Source: Putridiphycobacter roseus (lineage in GTDB: Bacteria > Bacteroidota > Bacteroidia > Flavobacteriales_D > Crocinitomicaceae). Taken from it: 63,223 nucleotides of DNA. The notes beneath the pieces were generated by a model. That model did not search any database. It saw only the letters and a list, made by a program, of their open reading frames with translations, and was not told the origin of the DNA. Below are positions 17,725 through 26,389 of the stretch, one piece after another (within the stretch, counting starts at the first letter, position 1; each line of letters opens with the position of its first letter). The stretch spans positions 1-63,223 of the forward strand of contig NZ_QKSB01000015.1 of the NCBI RefSeq assembly GCF_003234935.1, read 5' to 3'. Both the position numbers and the translations under genes were made by a program.

Positions 17725-17835
17725 TTAAATTCCTGGTCACTGCCGACTTACGAACATTCCTGCGGAATATTTTATCTATGATTTATTTGCTAAATTAGTT
17801 GCTTAACCACGCAACTAACCATACACAATCACGTT
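17707..17835 (+). repeat. Family C attC-like site, copy C2
   Basis: The clearest site. GCACAAC-ACC-GTGTAT on the left pairs with ATACAC-AATCAC-GTTGTGC on the right: a 7-bp outer stem, an unpaired spacer, a 6-bp inner stem. This is the R''-spacer-L'' ... L'-spacer-R' layout of attC. Confidence 0.82.
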
Positions 17836-17861
17836 GTGCTTCATACCTAAACTAAACGAAA

Positions 17862-18254
17862 ATGACAGAGCAAAAAAACATAGTTAATGTCCATTATAGT
17901 ATTAATGTTACACTTTTTTTCATTTTAATGTCGTTGATCTTCATTACATTAATTATACTCAACTCTGCAAGTGAATGGATTCATCCTATAATGCTAATTG
18001 TTATGATTTATGGTTTAATTTCTTCATATAAAAAAGTTTACTTCTCAATAGATTTAGAGACTAAAAAACTCACAACAATGGCTCTATTAGGGCCATTAAA
18101 AAAAGAATATTCATTTGATAAAATTGTGATTAAAAAGAATAAAATATATAGAAGTCTGGCTGGAGTTGAAAAAAGCATTCCTTCTTCAAATCTTTTTTGT
18201 AATACTACCGATTATAAAAATCTAAGAGAAAAAATAGAAAATAATAAAACTTAA
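17862..18254 (+). CDS. Two-TM membrane protein with PH-like tail
   Basis: 130 residues. Two membrane segments (about 15-35 and 41-54) then a short beta-rich domain with KKVYFSIDLETKKLTTMALLGPLKKEYSFDKI. Same layout as the products at 9187 and 15206; function unknown. Cassette boundaries GTTGTGCTT at 17833 and AAGCACAAC at 18266 are perfectly complementary over 9 bp. It sits directly behind C2 without a B repeat. Confidence 0.72.
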   Translation: MTEQKNIVNVHYSINVTLFFILMSLIFITLIILNSASEWIHPIMLIVMIYGLISSYKKVYFSIDLETKKLTTMALLGPLKKEYSFDKIVIKKNKIYRSLAGVEKSIPSSNLFCNTTDYKNLREKIENNKT

Positions 18255-18265
18255 ATAAAACACGA

Positions 18266-18455
18266 AAGCACAACACTACCTATAGTTAATGCGGAGATTC
18301 TACTGAACTGAAAAATCGTACCTTTACTCAAGTCCACCAAATATAAAATTTGGCTTTTAGACTAGAAAAGATAAAACCAAAATGTTTATATTTGATTAGA
18401 AGATACTTAAAAATTAACCGCTAAACATTTCCTTACTTATCCAACACCAACCGTT
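18266..18455 (+). repeat. attC-like site of the 17862 cassette
   Basis: Starts AAGCACAACACTACCTATAG and ends CCAACCGTTAGTAAG. It holds a TACCTTTA box at about 18320 that resembles a -7 element and could serve the next gene. The internal part is not closely related to families A-D. Confidence 0.6.
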
Positions 18456-18472
18456 AGTAAGAATTGCCCATA

Positions 18473-19900
18473 ATGAAATATTTAATCCTAATATTATTCT
18501 CTCTTACTTTTCTTTCAGGTATAGGCCAGAATCAAATAATCGATTCTGAATCCAAAGAGCCTGTGTCCTATGCATATATTAAATCAATCAATAAGTTGAA
18601 AGGAGTAATTTCCGATTATAATGGATTCTTTGTATTGGATTCATCATTTAGAGCGTTAGACTCCATCATAATTTCATGTATTGGATACAACAATGGACAT
18701 TTCGCAGTTAGGGATATCATTAAAAATAAAGCAGTTGAACTAAACCCAAGTACACAAAATCTTTCTGAAGTTATGGTGACTGCAAAAAAAATGAAATACC
18801 AACGCAAAAACTTAGGAATTACAAAAAAACCAAAGAAAACAAGATTTCCGGATTATGTCAGCACTGGCAAAAATGGAGAGGAAAAAGCGACATGGATTCC
18901 GAATGAATATTCAGTTCCAGGTTATTTAAAAAACATCAATGTATACGTATCTGATTTAGGTTATCCAGATGCGTATTTTAGAATTCACGTTTATGCATGT
19001 AATGAATTTGAAACAAAACCCGATAAGGAATTAACGAAATCTAATATTATTGCCTCCGCCACTACAGGAAATGAATGGGTTACTATTGATATGAGTAATG
19101 AACATATACAGGTTGGAGAAAACGGATGTTTTATAGGTATTGAATGGTTTGATTCTCCAAAATCTAAATTTCATCTGGACACTATTTTCAATAATGGTCA
19201 AACTTGGGATGAGAACAAAAGTGAATATAAAGACACTATCTATTCGAGAATCAGAAAGGGGAATGGTGCTGTTCTAGGAGCAATTTATCAAAAGTATCGC
19301 CATTCAAGGAATAAGCACTGGCAAAATAATAGTGATGGACAGATGTATAGTTATCTTATGGATTCAATAATGTATACGACTGCTACTTTTCCAGATGGAA
19401 ATACTTATTTAAGAACTCCGGATAATAGTTATCAGGGTGTGATGTGCATAAACATTGACGTGTCTTTTCCTAAGAATAAAATTGATTTAACCTATAACGA
19501 ACCCAAAAAGAGAAAATTGAATAAGCTTGAAAAAGTAAAACAAAATTTATTTAAATATCCTCAGAATAATATTCATGAATTATTTGCCTCCCTGATTAAA
19601 GCTTTTGAAAATGATGATATAGTTTATGTATTGAAATATCTCTGTGTGTATAAGGAGGATCAATTAAATCAAATATTATCAGAGTTTGTTGATGAGGAAA
19701 ATGAAGACTATATATCTGATGAAGAAAAAGATACAATTGTGAAAAATTTGAGTCTATTCAAATCAAAATTTGATTCAGCAGTTTTAACCAAAATTGATGA
19801 TAAACATTTCCAACTATCGGTTGATAATGAAATTTACAATATCATAATTGATGATGGCTTGTGGAAAATCAATCCTTATGGCTACAGTATATATAAATAA
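18473..19900 (+). CDS. Secreted protein with CarboxypepD_reg-like domain
   Basis: 475 residues from ATG 18473 (a TTG at 18464 gives a longer but unlikely start). Signal peptide MKYLILILFSLTFLSGIGQ. Residues about 20-95 form a carboxypeptidase regulatory-like domain (SKEPVSYAYIKSINKLKGVISDYNGFF, then DSIIISCIGY and LSEVMVTAKK). The rest, including IHVYACNEF and GCFIGIEWFD, resembles the long tail often following this domain in Bacteroidota surface proteins. The protein at 32595 has the same N-terminal architecture. Cassette cores GTTAGTAAG at 18453 and CTTACAAC at 19904. Confidence 0.78.
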   Translation: MKYLILILFSLTFLSGIGQNQIIDSESKEPVSYAYIKSINKLKGVISDYNGFFVLDSSFRALDSIIISCIGYNNGHFAVRDIIKNKAVELNPSTQNLSEVMVTAKKMKYQRKNLGITKKPKKTRFPDYVSTGKNGEEKATWIPNEYSVPGYLKNINVYVSDLGYPDAYFRIHVYACNEFETKPDKELTKSNIIASATTGNEWVTIDMSNEHIQVGENGCFIGIEWFDSPKSKFHLDTIFNNGQTWDENKSEYKDTIYSRIRKGNGAVLGAIYQKYRHSRNKHWQNNSDGQMYSYLMDSIMYTTATFPDGNTYLRTPDNSYQGVMCINIDVSFPKNKIDLTYNEPKKRKLNKLEKVKQNLFKYPQNNIHELFASLIKAFENDDIVYVLKYLCVYKEDQLNQILSEFVDEENEDYISDEEKDTIVKNLSLFKSKFDSAVLTKIDDKHFQLSVDNEIYNIIIDDGLWKINPYGYSIYK

Positions 19901-19903
19901 CTG

Positions 19904-20080
19904 CTTACAACAATAGCTATATTCAATTTGCATTTACAAATTAAAAGCAGTGGTAATTAATAAAATAGCGCCAAAACATGGTTTAGATAGTCTAAAATAA
20001 TTAATTTAGCCTAAACAATACCTTGGCAGTTATCAAGTTACTTTAAGCAAGGTAATGCAAACAGAAATATAGCCGAGCGT
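19904..20080 (+). repeat. Family A attC-like repeat, copy A6
   Basis: CTTACAACAATAGCTATATTCAATTTGCATTTAC on the left, GTAATGCAAACAGAAATATAG on the right. Its right core is degenerate (GAGCGTAAAAC) and may mark a dead boundary. Confidence 0.75.
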
Positions 20081-20088
20081 AAAACTAA

Positions 20089-21363
20089 ATGAAAAAATCA
20101 TTTATGAAAAAACACATCTTACTATTAATACCTTTTTTCTGTATCCATTATTTAAATGCTCAAATGGATAGACAGTATTACGAGAATGGCAATTTAAAAG
20201 CAATAGGCGAGTACCAAAACGAAAATAAAATTGGCGAATGGAAGGCGTACTACCAAAATGGACAATTACAAAACAAAGGTACGTATGTACCTATAGATTA
20301 TTTTTCCAAAAGATGTAAAAAAGACTTAGATGAAGCTGTAAAGTATTATAAAAAAGAAATGAAAGATACGATTGACAAAGGTTACTTGTACGTCGAATAT
20401 GACTTAGATGGCGTGTCTATAAAAAGTACACTTAATTATGTAGGTATGGCCAATGGAACAGGTAACGTTGCTAAAACATATACCGACCGACCAGTATTTA
20501 TCAATCAGCTATATGACGGGAATGGAGTTTTTAAAAAAGTAAACATTTATGAATATAAAGATTATGAAGATTTTTGTCTTAAGTATGAACCTCTTCTACA
20601 GAAAGAATGCAAAGGGCAGTACAAAGAAATTATCTCTGGCAACGAGCTTTACACAAATGAAAAAATGTTTGATAATAATAAAACAACAGAATATATAATA
20701 TCTGCAGACAAGCAAACAGCCGACATGCATTTTATTTGGATGAAAATTGATAGAACTGAAAGGGATGGCGAATGGGAGTATTATCACGAAAATGGTCAAT
20801 TATATCAGACTCATTTTTGGAAAAATGGCAAGCTGATGGCTGTAAACTCTTGTTTTGACAACAAAGGGAATTTACTGAACAAAGGAACCATAATAAATGG
20901 TAATGGCACTGTAAATAATTACACTGCCAATGGAGAGTTAATGAGTACCACACGCTATGCGGATGGATTAGAAATAGACGATAAAATTCAAAACTGGGTT
21001 AAAGAAACAATAGAATTACACCAATATCAAGATAATGAAGGGACAACATATAAATACAGTGTTAGCTTTGAGGAAACAAATATTATCATTAACGAAATAT
21101 TAGTCGCGGATGTCTTTCTAGATACCATTTCTACGGAATATAAAATCCCTTTAAAAGCATTAAAGGAAATTACATTTGAAGAGAAAGATTCAAAATCTGT
21201 AATGACCTTTGTCGTAAAAGATAATACCAGTTTAATTCAAGAAACAAGTAGTGATGGCCGGTATTGGGTAACAACTATAGATATATTTCTTAATAACTCA
21301 TTTGACCAGAATAAACTCCGTCCTCAAATGACACAAGCATTTAATTCGCTTATGAAGTTATGA
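20089..21363 (+). CDS. Secreted MORN-variant (YwqK-like) repeat protein
   Basis: 424 residues; start at 20089 or 20104 (the second ATG gives the tighter signal peptide KKHILLLIPFFCIHYLNA). Contains MORN_2-type repeats: QYYENGNLKAIGEYQN, GEWKAYYQNGQLQNKGTY, and again GEWEYYHENGQLYQTHFW at about residues 230-275. Such domains were named after YwqK antitoxin, but in secreted Bacteroidota proteins no antitoxin role is implied. It is the last clear gene of the array. Confidence 0.82.
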   Translation: MKKSFMKKHILLLIPFFCIHYLNAQMDRQYYENGNLKAIGEYQNENKIGEWKAYYQNGQLQNKGTYVPIDYFSKRCKKDLDEAVKYYKKEMKDTIDKGYLYVEYDLDGVSIKSTLNYVGMANGTGNVAKTYTDRPVFINQLYDGNGVFKKVNIYEYKDYEDFCLKYEPLLQKECKGQYKEIISGNELYTNEKMFDNNKTTEYIISADKQTADMHFIWMKIDRTERDGEWEYYHENGQLYQTHFWKNGKLMAVNSCFDNKGNLLNKGTIINGNGTVNNYTANGELMSTTRYADGLEIDDKIQNWVKETIELHQYQDNEGTTYKYSVSFEETNIIINEILVADVFLDTISTEYKIPLKALKEITFEEKDSKSVMTFVVKDNTSLIQETSSDGRYWVTTIDIFLNNSFDQNKLRPQMTQAFNSLMKL

Positions 21364-21771
21364 ACCTGAAAATTATTCGAAAAGGTAATGGATATATTGG
21401 TGTGAGTTAATTAAGAGAAGTGAATCCAATCTTTTTATAAGCAAGAGTAATTGAACCATGTTAATTTTTTAATAAACTCAAACGAATTCAATAAAAATCT
21501 TGACCTTTTAGAATTGATTTTTAAAAGTATACTGATAATAACTAAACCCAACACCGTATAAAATTAATTGCTGGTTTTAACCAATTTACCATATTGTAAA
21601 CAGAAGAGAAATCAACACTGCCCTCCCCCACTAAAAAACTAACAATCAAAAGACTATTTGAAAACCGTACTGTAGTGGCGAGAATCAGTAAGTAGATCAC
21701 TATATTTTCTATGAACTAAAAAGTATCTTTAACTTCACAAAATGGTTCGAATTAATTATTAACAGCCGATT
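21364..21771 (+). other. Intergenic stretch with a C-type site remnant
   Basis: No gene seen. At 21548 the sequence CCCAACACCGTATAAAATTAATTGC matches the left end of family C; no right half is recognisable. It marks the end of the repeat-rich region; the following two-component genes have ordinary spacing. Confidence 0.6.
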
Positions 21772-24321
21772 ATGTTTGGTCTAAAAGGAAAAACTCTACT
21801 CTTTTTTATATTAGCAACTATATTATTATCTGTAGTTGGTGGATATTTCTATGTCCGCCTAAAACACCTGAACAGTACAATCGAATCCAGGTTTGAACCC
21901 AAACAACAATCGAATCTAATCGATCGATTAACATTGGACATCAACAAGTTAAACAATCAATTTTTAAATGACACAGTAGCGTTGTCTGAACAGTTAATAG
22001 ACTCCATAATTATAGATATCACCAACAATATTGAAACCATTCAAGCCAATAGTGTGCAGTCCAAATTCAGACAATTTTCGAGTTTAGATTCCATCCCAAA
22101 AATACTGGTCGCCCTAAAGCACAAAAACTTTCAATTAAAAGCATTGCGGAAAGCTGGTGAAAAAAAATTCATGTCATCCATTGACGAAATAATTCGAGAA
22201 GATTTAAAAAATAAAACTTTAACCGAAAAAGACTCCATCATTATAACGAGACAAATTACCTCCTACATTAAAAAAAATGAAATTGAAGCTGCGGATAGTG
22301 ATTCAAAACTAACAGAGAACAATAATAAGGACCTCCATTTTTTTCGACGGATATTTGGGGCAAAAAAAAGAAGTCAAAACGAAGATGATGTTCAAAAACC
22401 AACTACGACTTTTGAGATGGACACAACCACGCAACAAGTTGTGGATACATTAGATCAAAGTAATAATGACCCTTCCGTTGAAAGTATCGATATCCTGCTG
22501 CTTTTTGAAAAAATTCAAATGAGAAGAATTGGATACATCCAAAATATTCAAAATATTGAACGAGAAATTTATGCGTTGAATTTTGGTATTAATCAAAAAA
22601 CGGAAAGCATAATACAGGACTTTATCCTTGAACAATATTCTTCTTATGAGGATTACCTAGCGGAACTCAAGGCAGAAACAGCCAGGATAACAAACTATCT
22701 AATTTTAACCATTCTCGGATTTACAATTTTTACAATCTTCCTTATTTATAGAGTTTTTAAAGACATTAATCGGAGTATAATGTACCAACGAACCCTAGAG
22801 TTAAAAGAGAAGCAGGCGAAGAGAGAGTCAGAAGAAAAGCAACGTTTTTTGCACACCATGAGCCATGAAATTAGAACGCCACTCACCTCCATCATTGGTT
22901 ATATTGACTTGTTGGAAGGTGAAAGTAAAAACATCAAGGCTTTAAAAGCATCCGCCAACTATTTGTACCAAATGACGAATGAAATTTTGGACATTGCAAA
23001 AATAAATGTTGGGGTTATTGAAATTAAAAAGGCAAACGCCGACTTATCGCGCTCATTACAGGAATTGAAGGAGACTTTTATCCCCTACATAGAAAACAAA
23101 GGACTGCAATACAAATTTGATTTGCCAACTACCCCTTTAGTGGTGCTTACAGATGTAAATAGAATCCAACAAATTCTTTATAACCTAATTCATAATGCCA
23201 TTAAATTTACGGATAAAGGATTCGTTAACTTGACCTTGAAAAATGAAGAGAAAGCAGGTCATTATGCCCTTGAATTTACGGTGGAAGACTCCGGTATTGG
23301 TATGTCGGAAGAGGAACAAAAGGATGTATTTAATGATTTTCACCAAGTGAGCACGCATCACGATAAAACACAAGGTACTGGACTTGGTTTAGGGATTGTA
23401 AAAAAACTGGTCACGCAAATGTCAGGCGAATTAAAAGTCTCGAGCAAAATAAACCAAGGCGCTAAATTTATCTTCTCCTTGAATTTGGAAAAAGGAGTAC
23501 TGGAAAAAAATGAGCCTACGCATGCTGCACCTTACCTGAAAAGTAACTATCAAAATATACTTCAAAACAAATCGATCTTAGTGATTGATGATGATGTATT
23601 AATCACAGCCCTTTACGAGAAATTTCTGCTGCCAACTGGTGCAAAAATAGAGCTGTACAACAACCCTAAAAAGGCGCTTGACGCCATTAACAACAAGGTG
23701 TTCGACTTAATTATTGTGGATTATAAAATGCCCGAAATGAATGGTTACGAATTCTTAAAGGCTTGTAAAACAAGGTTGAATCCATTTCCAAAATCAATGG
23801 TATGCTCCGCAAATGTAATGTTGGACAAAATAGACAAAGAAAATATGGCTGCTTTTGATGCCGCCATGTTTAAACCCATCAAAAGAACTGTTTTCTTAAA
23901 TCAAATTGCGTTATTACTGGACATTGAACTTAATCCTACCCTAGTCGATACCCCCGAGCAAAGTTTTATCCATTTTTCTTCATTGCGAAATTATATGGAT
24001 AATGATACGGATGATCTAATAGAAATATTAGAAACCATAGTTGCAGAAAACGACAAGTCGCTTTTTGAGCTAGATAAAGCCATTAAAAATACAGATAAGG
24101 AAAGTATTGATTTTATTATTCACAAGCTAAGCTCTCGTTTTTCTCAAGTAGATCAAACCTTTCAGAAGAATACCAAGGAAATTGAAAAACAACTTCGAAA
24201 CACGGATATAAATCTTGCCATGGAAGGCGTGAAAAATTTGAATACATTTTGGATGGATGCCAATCAAAGGATAAAAGAACAATTGGAAATCCTTAAAGGT
24301 CAAAATAACCCTAAACCATAA
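21772..24321 (+). CDS. Hybrid sensor histidine kinase with receiver and Hpt domains
   Basis: 849 residues. TM1 about 8-27, a long periplasmic region with coiled-coil character, TM2 about 311-331, then HisKA with the phospho-accepting His365 in SHEIRTP, HATPase_c (N box NLIHNAIKF, DSGIGMS, GTGLGLGIVKKL), receiver with Asp650 in VDYKMPEMNG, and a C-terminal Hpt-like domain with His784 in IIHKLSSRF. This is a full His-Asp-His phosphorelay. The NtrC-type regulator 0.7 kb downstream is the obvious output partner. The signal sensed is unknown. Confidence 0.93.
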   Translation: MFGLKGKTLLFFILATILLSVVGGYFYVRLKHLNSTIESRFEPKQQSNLIDRLTLDINKLNNQFLNDTVALSEQLIDSIIIDITNNIETIQANSVQSKFRQFSSLDSIPKILVALKHKNFQLKALRKAGEKKFMSSIDEIIREDLKNKTLTEKDSIIITRQITSYIKKNEIEAADSDSKLTENNNKDLHFFRRIFGAKKRSQNEDDVQKPTTTFEMDTTTQQVVDTLDQSNNDPSVESIDILLLFEKIQMRRIGYIQNIQNIEREIYALNFGINQKTESIIQDFILEQYSSYEDYLAELKAETARITNYLILTILGFTIFTIFLIYRVFKDINRSIMYQRTLELKEKQAKRESEEKQRFLHTMSHEIRTPLTSIIGYIDLLEGESKNIKALKASANYLYQMTNEILDIAKINVGVIEIKKANADLSRSLQELKETFIPYIENKGLQYKFDLPTTPLVVLTDVNRIQQILYNLIHNAIKFTDKGFVNLTLKNEEKAGHYALEFTVEDSGIGMSEEEQKDVFNDFHQVSTHHDKTQGTGLGLGIVKKLVTQMSGELKVSSKINQGAKFIFSLNLEKGVLEKNEPTHAAPYLKSNYQNILQNKSILVIDDDVLITALYEKFLLPTGAKIELYNNPKKALDAINNKVFDLIIVDYKMPEMNGYEFLKACKTRLNPFPKSMVCSANVMLDKIDKENMAAFDAAMFKPIKRTVFLNQIALLLDIELNPTLVDTPEQSFIHFSSLRNYMDNDTDDLIEILETIVAENDKSLFELDKAIKNTDKESIDFIIHKLSSRFSQVDQTFQKNTKEIEKQLRNTDINLAMEGVKNLNTFWMDANQRIKEQLEILKGQNNPKP

Positions 24322-24458
24322 ACTGTTTCGCGTCCCAAACACCCCATTAAATAATCCCCCAATACCGGCAATGAAGCTTCTAAATGTGATTGCCTTTTGG
24401 TAAAATTACTGTTCGGTAATGCCGCTTTTTCATTCAAATCTGTAGGACTATAAAACAA

Positions 24459-24479
24459 AGTGTAGGATTATACTACACT
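24459..24479 (+). promoter_or_regulatory. Candidate activator site: inverted repeat AGTGTAG/CTACACT
   Basis: Perfect 7-bp arms at 24459-24465 and 24473-24479, with related half sites TGTAGGACTA at 24441 and TGTAGGATTA at 24461 spaced 20 bp. It lies about 70-90 bp upstream of the candidate sigma-54 promoter, where an NtrC-type enhancer would be expected. Confidence 0.45.
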
Positions 24480-24544
24480 ACACCACACTTCATTCAAAAG
24501 TATTAACTCCTAGCAATGTGCGTATTACAAACTTATTTATGTTC

Positions 24545-24560
24545 TGGCATATTAATGGCG
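24545..24560 (+). promoter_or_regulatory. Candidate sigma-54 promoter (-24/-12)
   Basis: TGGCATATTAATGGCG against consensus TGGCAC-N5-TTGCA: GG and GC are 12 bp apart as required. It is 48 bp upstream of the ATG at 24608. A sigma-54-dependent activator is encoded next door, which supports the assignment; the -12 element has one deviation. Confidence 0.45.
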
Positions 24561-24607
24561 TAAGGGAAAGAGAGAATAATAAAAATACAAATTAAAAAAA
24601 ATCAGTT

Positions 24608-24919
24608 ATGAAAAAAGTAATTTTAACAGGCGCTATAGCATTCGGGTTAATGGGAACATCATTTGCTCAAAACACAACAGAGGTTGAAAGTACCAGTATT
24701 GAAGAGGTAAGCGAAGCAGTAATTGAAATAGAATTAAGTGAATTACCAGAAGCTGTACAAGCAACACTTAAAAGTGAAAAATATGCAGAATACCAAGCGC
24801 AAAAAGCTTGGTTAATTGAACAAGAAGAAGGCGGTAAAATGTACAAAGTGGTAGTATTAAAAGAAGAAGAAGTTAAAACTTTACTTTTTAACGACAAAGG
24901 AGAAGTTGTTATTGCTTAA
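24608..24919 (+). CDS. Small secreted PepSY-like protein
   Basis: 103 residues. Signal peptide MKKVILTGAIAFGLMGTSFA, mature part of about 82 residues that is very acidic and contains LSELPEAVQATLKSEKYAEYQ and YKVVVLKEEEVKTLLFNDKGEV, the pattern of the PepSY-like (BLIP-like fold, DUF2874) family. Probably periplasmic. It lies between the hybrid kinase and the NtrC-type regulator, with its own candidate sigma-54 promoter and its own terminator, so it is likely the target of the system and may feed back on the sensor (inference). Confidence 0.78.
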   Translation: MKKVILTGAIAFGLMGTSFAQNTTEVESTSIEEVSEAVIEIELSELPEAVQATLKSEKYAEYQAQKAWLIEQEEGGKMYKVVVLKEEEVKTLLFNDKGEVVIA

Positions 24920-24952
24920 TTAAAGTTTTTTTGAAATTATTTACGCTTAAAG

Positions 24953-24978
24953 GCCAGAGTTTAGCTCTGGCTTTTTTT
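24953..24978 (+). terminator. Rho-independent terminator
   Basis: GCCAGAG-TTTAG-CTCTGGC stem-loop with 7-bp perfect arms followed by seven T. It ends the small PepSY-like gene and isolates it from the regulator gene at 25013. Confidence 0.9.
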
Positions 24979-25012
24979 ATATTTGACAACAAGCTTAACT
25001 ATACCCCTACTT

Positions 25013-26347
25013 ATGCAGTCAATTTTAATTGTTGATGACGATATTACCTTCCTCAAAATTCTTGAGAAATTTCTGACAAGAAAAGGTTTTGAAATTACCT
25101 GCTGTTCAAGTGTGATAGAGGCTATAAAAACCTTAACAACAAAACCGTTCGATCTATTATTACTCGATTACAAACTAAATGATGGCATTGGATTAGACAT
25201 CATTTCAAAAGCGAATGAATTAGAACTAAAAACGGTAAGCATTATCATGACCAGGTTTGATGACGTTAAGCTGGCCGTCAAATCGATTAAAAAAGGTGCT
25301 TTCGATTATATTACTAAGCCAATAAATCACGAAGAATTGTTGATGATGATTGACCTTGCCTTATCAAAAGATAAAGCGGAGATTAACCATTCAAAAACAA
25401 TAGAAGGACAGGAATTCCTCCTAGGTACCAGTGCGCCTTCAAAAAAAGTAACAGAACAAATTGAGTTAATAGCGCCAACGGAACTTACCGTTATCATTGA
25501 AGGTGAAAGTGGGACGGGAAAAGAACATACCGCAAGGAAAATTCATAATTTAAGCCAAAGAAAAAACCAACCTTTCATAGCCATTGACTGTGGAACATTA
25601 TCCAAAGAGCTCGCTGGTAGTGAACTTTTCGGTCATAAAAAAGGATCTTTCACAGGTGCAGAATCAGACAAAGTTGGAAAATTTAAAACGGCAGACAAAG
25701 GGACTATTTTTCTGGATGAAATTGGTAATTTGAGTTATGACGTCCAAGTAAAACTACTCCGAGTAATTCAAGAAAGATGTATACAACCAGTTGGGAGTAA
25801 TGAAACCATCCAAATAGATGTTAGAATCATTGTTGCAACCAATGAAAATTTAAAGGAACTCTCCCTTGAAAAGAAATTCAGAGAGGACTTGTATTTTAGA
25901 CTGGATGAATTTAAAATTGAGTTACCCGCATTGCGAGAAAGGAAAGATGAAATTCCTTTATTCATTGATTATTTTTTGCAACAGTCCAATCAACGACTTG
26001 GTAAGGCTGTTGCTCATTTTTCGGAGGAATTAGTTTCAGCTTTACAAAATTATTATTGGCCGGGGAATATTCGTGAATTAAAAAACATCATTAATCGTGT
26101 GGTACTTTTGTCTAAATCGAAAATAGCACAAATTGATGTGCTTCCATTGGAAATGTTAAGCAACAAAGACAGTGATTTAGAAAAAAACGAAACAGACCTG
26201 AAGCTTATTCAAGAGCACAATGAAAAAGCACTGATAGAACGAACACTTGTCCAGACAAAAAACAACAAATCATTAACGGCTAACTTATTAAATATTGATA
26301 GAAGCACCCTTTATCTTAAAATCAAAAAATACGGCATTGAAACTTGA
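25013..26347 (+). CDS. Sigma-54-dependent response regulator (NtrC type)
   Basis: 444 residues from ATG 25013; the TTG at 24983 lies just after the terminator and is rejected. Receiver domain residues 1-120 with Asp8-Asp9 and phospho-accepting Asp52 (LLLDYKL). AAA+ domain with Walker A GESGTGKE, sigma-54 contact loop GSFTGA (a GAFTGA variant), Walker B GTIFLDEIG, and arginine-finger region RLDEFKIELPALRERKDEIP. C-terminal Fis-type helix-turn-helix (SLTANLLNIDRSTLYLKIKKYGI). Activates sigma-54 promoters; probable partner is the hybrid kinase at 21772. Confidence 0.94.
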   Translation: MQSILIVDDDITFLKILEKFLTRKGFEITCCSSVIEAIKTLTTKPFDLLLLDYKLNDGIGLDIISKANELELKTVSIIMTRFDDVKLAVKSIKKGAFDYITKPINHEELLMMIDLALSKDKAEINHSKTIEGQEFLLGTSAPSKKVTEQIELIAPTELTVIIEGESGTGKEHTARKIHNLSQRKNQPFIAIDCGTLSKELAGSELFGHKKGSFTGAESDKVGKFKTADKGTIFLDEIGNLSYDVQVKLLRVIQERCIQPVGSNETIQIDVRIIVATNENLKELSLEKKFREDLYFRLDEFKIELPALRERKDEIPLFIDYFLQQSNQRLGKAVAHFSEELVSALQNYYWPGNIRELKNIINRVVLLSKSKIAQIDVLPLEMLSNKDSDLEKNETDLKLIQEHNEKALIERTLVQTKNNKSLTANLLNIDRSTLYLKIKKYGIET

Positions 26348-26389
26348 AGCTAATAACAGCGTAGAAAAGCGAGTGAATAAAAGAAAAAT

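Larger units (their letters stand above)
3757..21600 (+). other. Integron-like gene cassette array
   Basis: About 15 gene units, all but one on the + strand, separated by attC-like palindromic repeats. Pairs of unit-specific complementary cores flank the genes: 3757-3765/4513-4521, 9166-9174/9696-9704, 15182-15190/15856-15864, 15921-15930/16689-16698, 17050-17056/17707-17713, 17833-17841/18266-18274, 18453-18461/19904-19911. In integron cassettes the 5' core and the 3' inverse core of the same cassette are complementary for mechanistic reasons. No tyrosine recombinase gene is in the window, so this would be a CALIN-type array, or the product of an unrelated recombinase with similar rules. Confidence 0.7.

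Noticed and set aside
20089..21363. Toxin-antitoxin assignment for the YwqK/MORN-like protein
   Set aside because: The protein has a signal peptide and no toxin gene beside it; the YwqK name reflects repeat similarity only.
1..21600. Families A-D as simple MITEs or insertion-sequence remnants
   Set aside because: Outer bases are not constant between copies, no target-site duplications were seen, and the variable ends match the start of the associated gene unit. The possibility remains for repeat F and parts of B.
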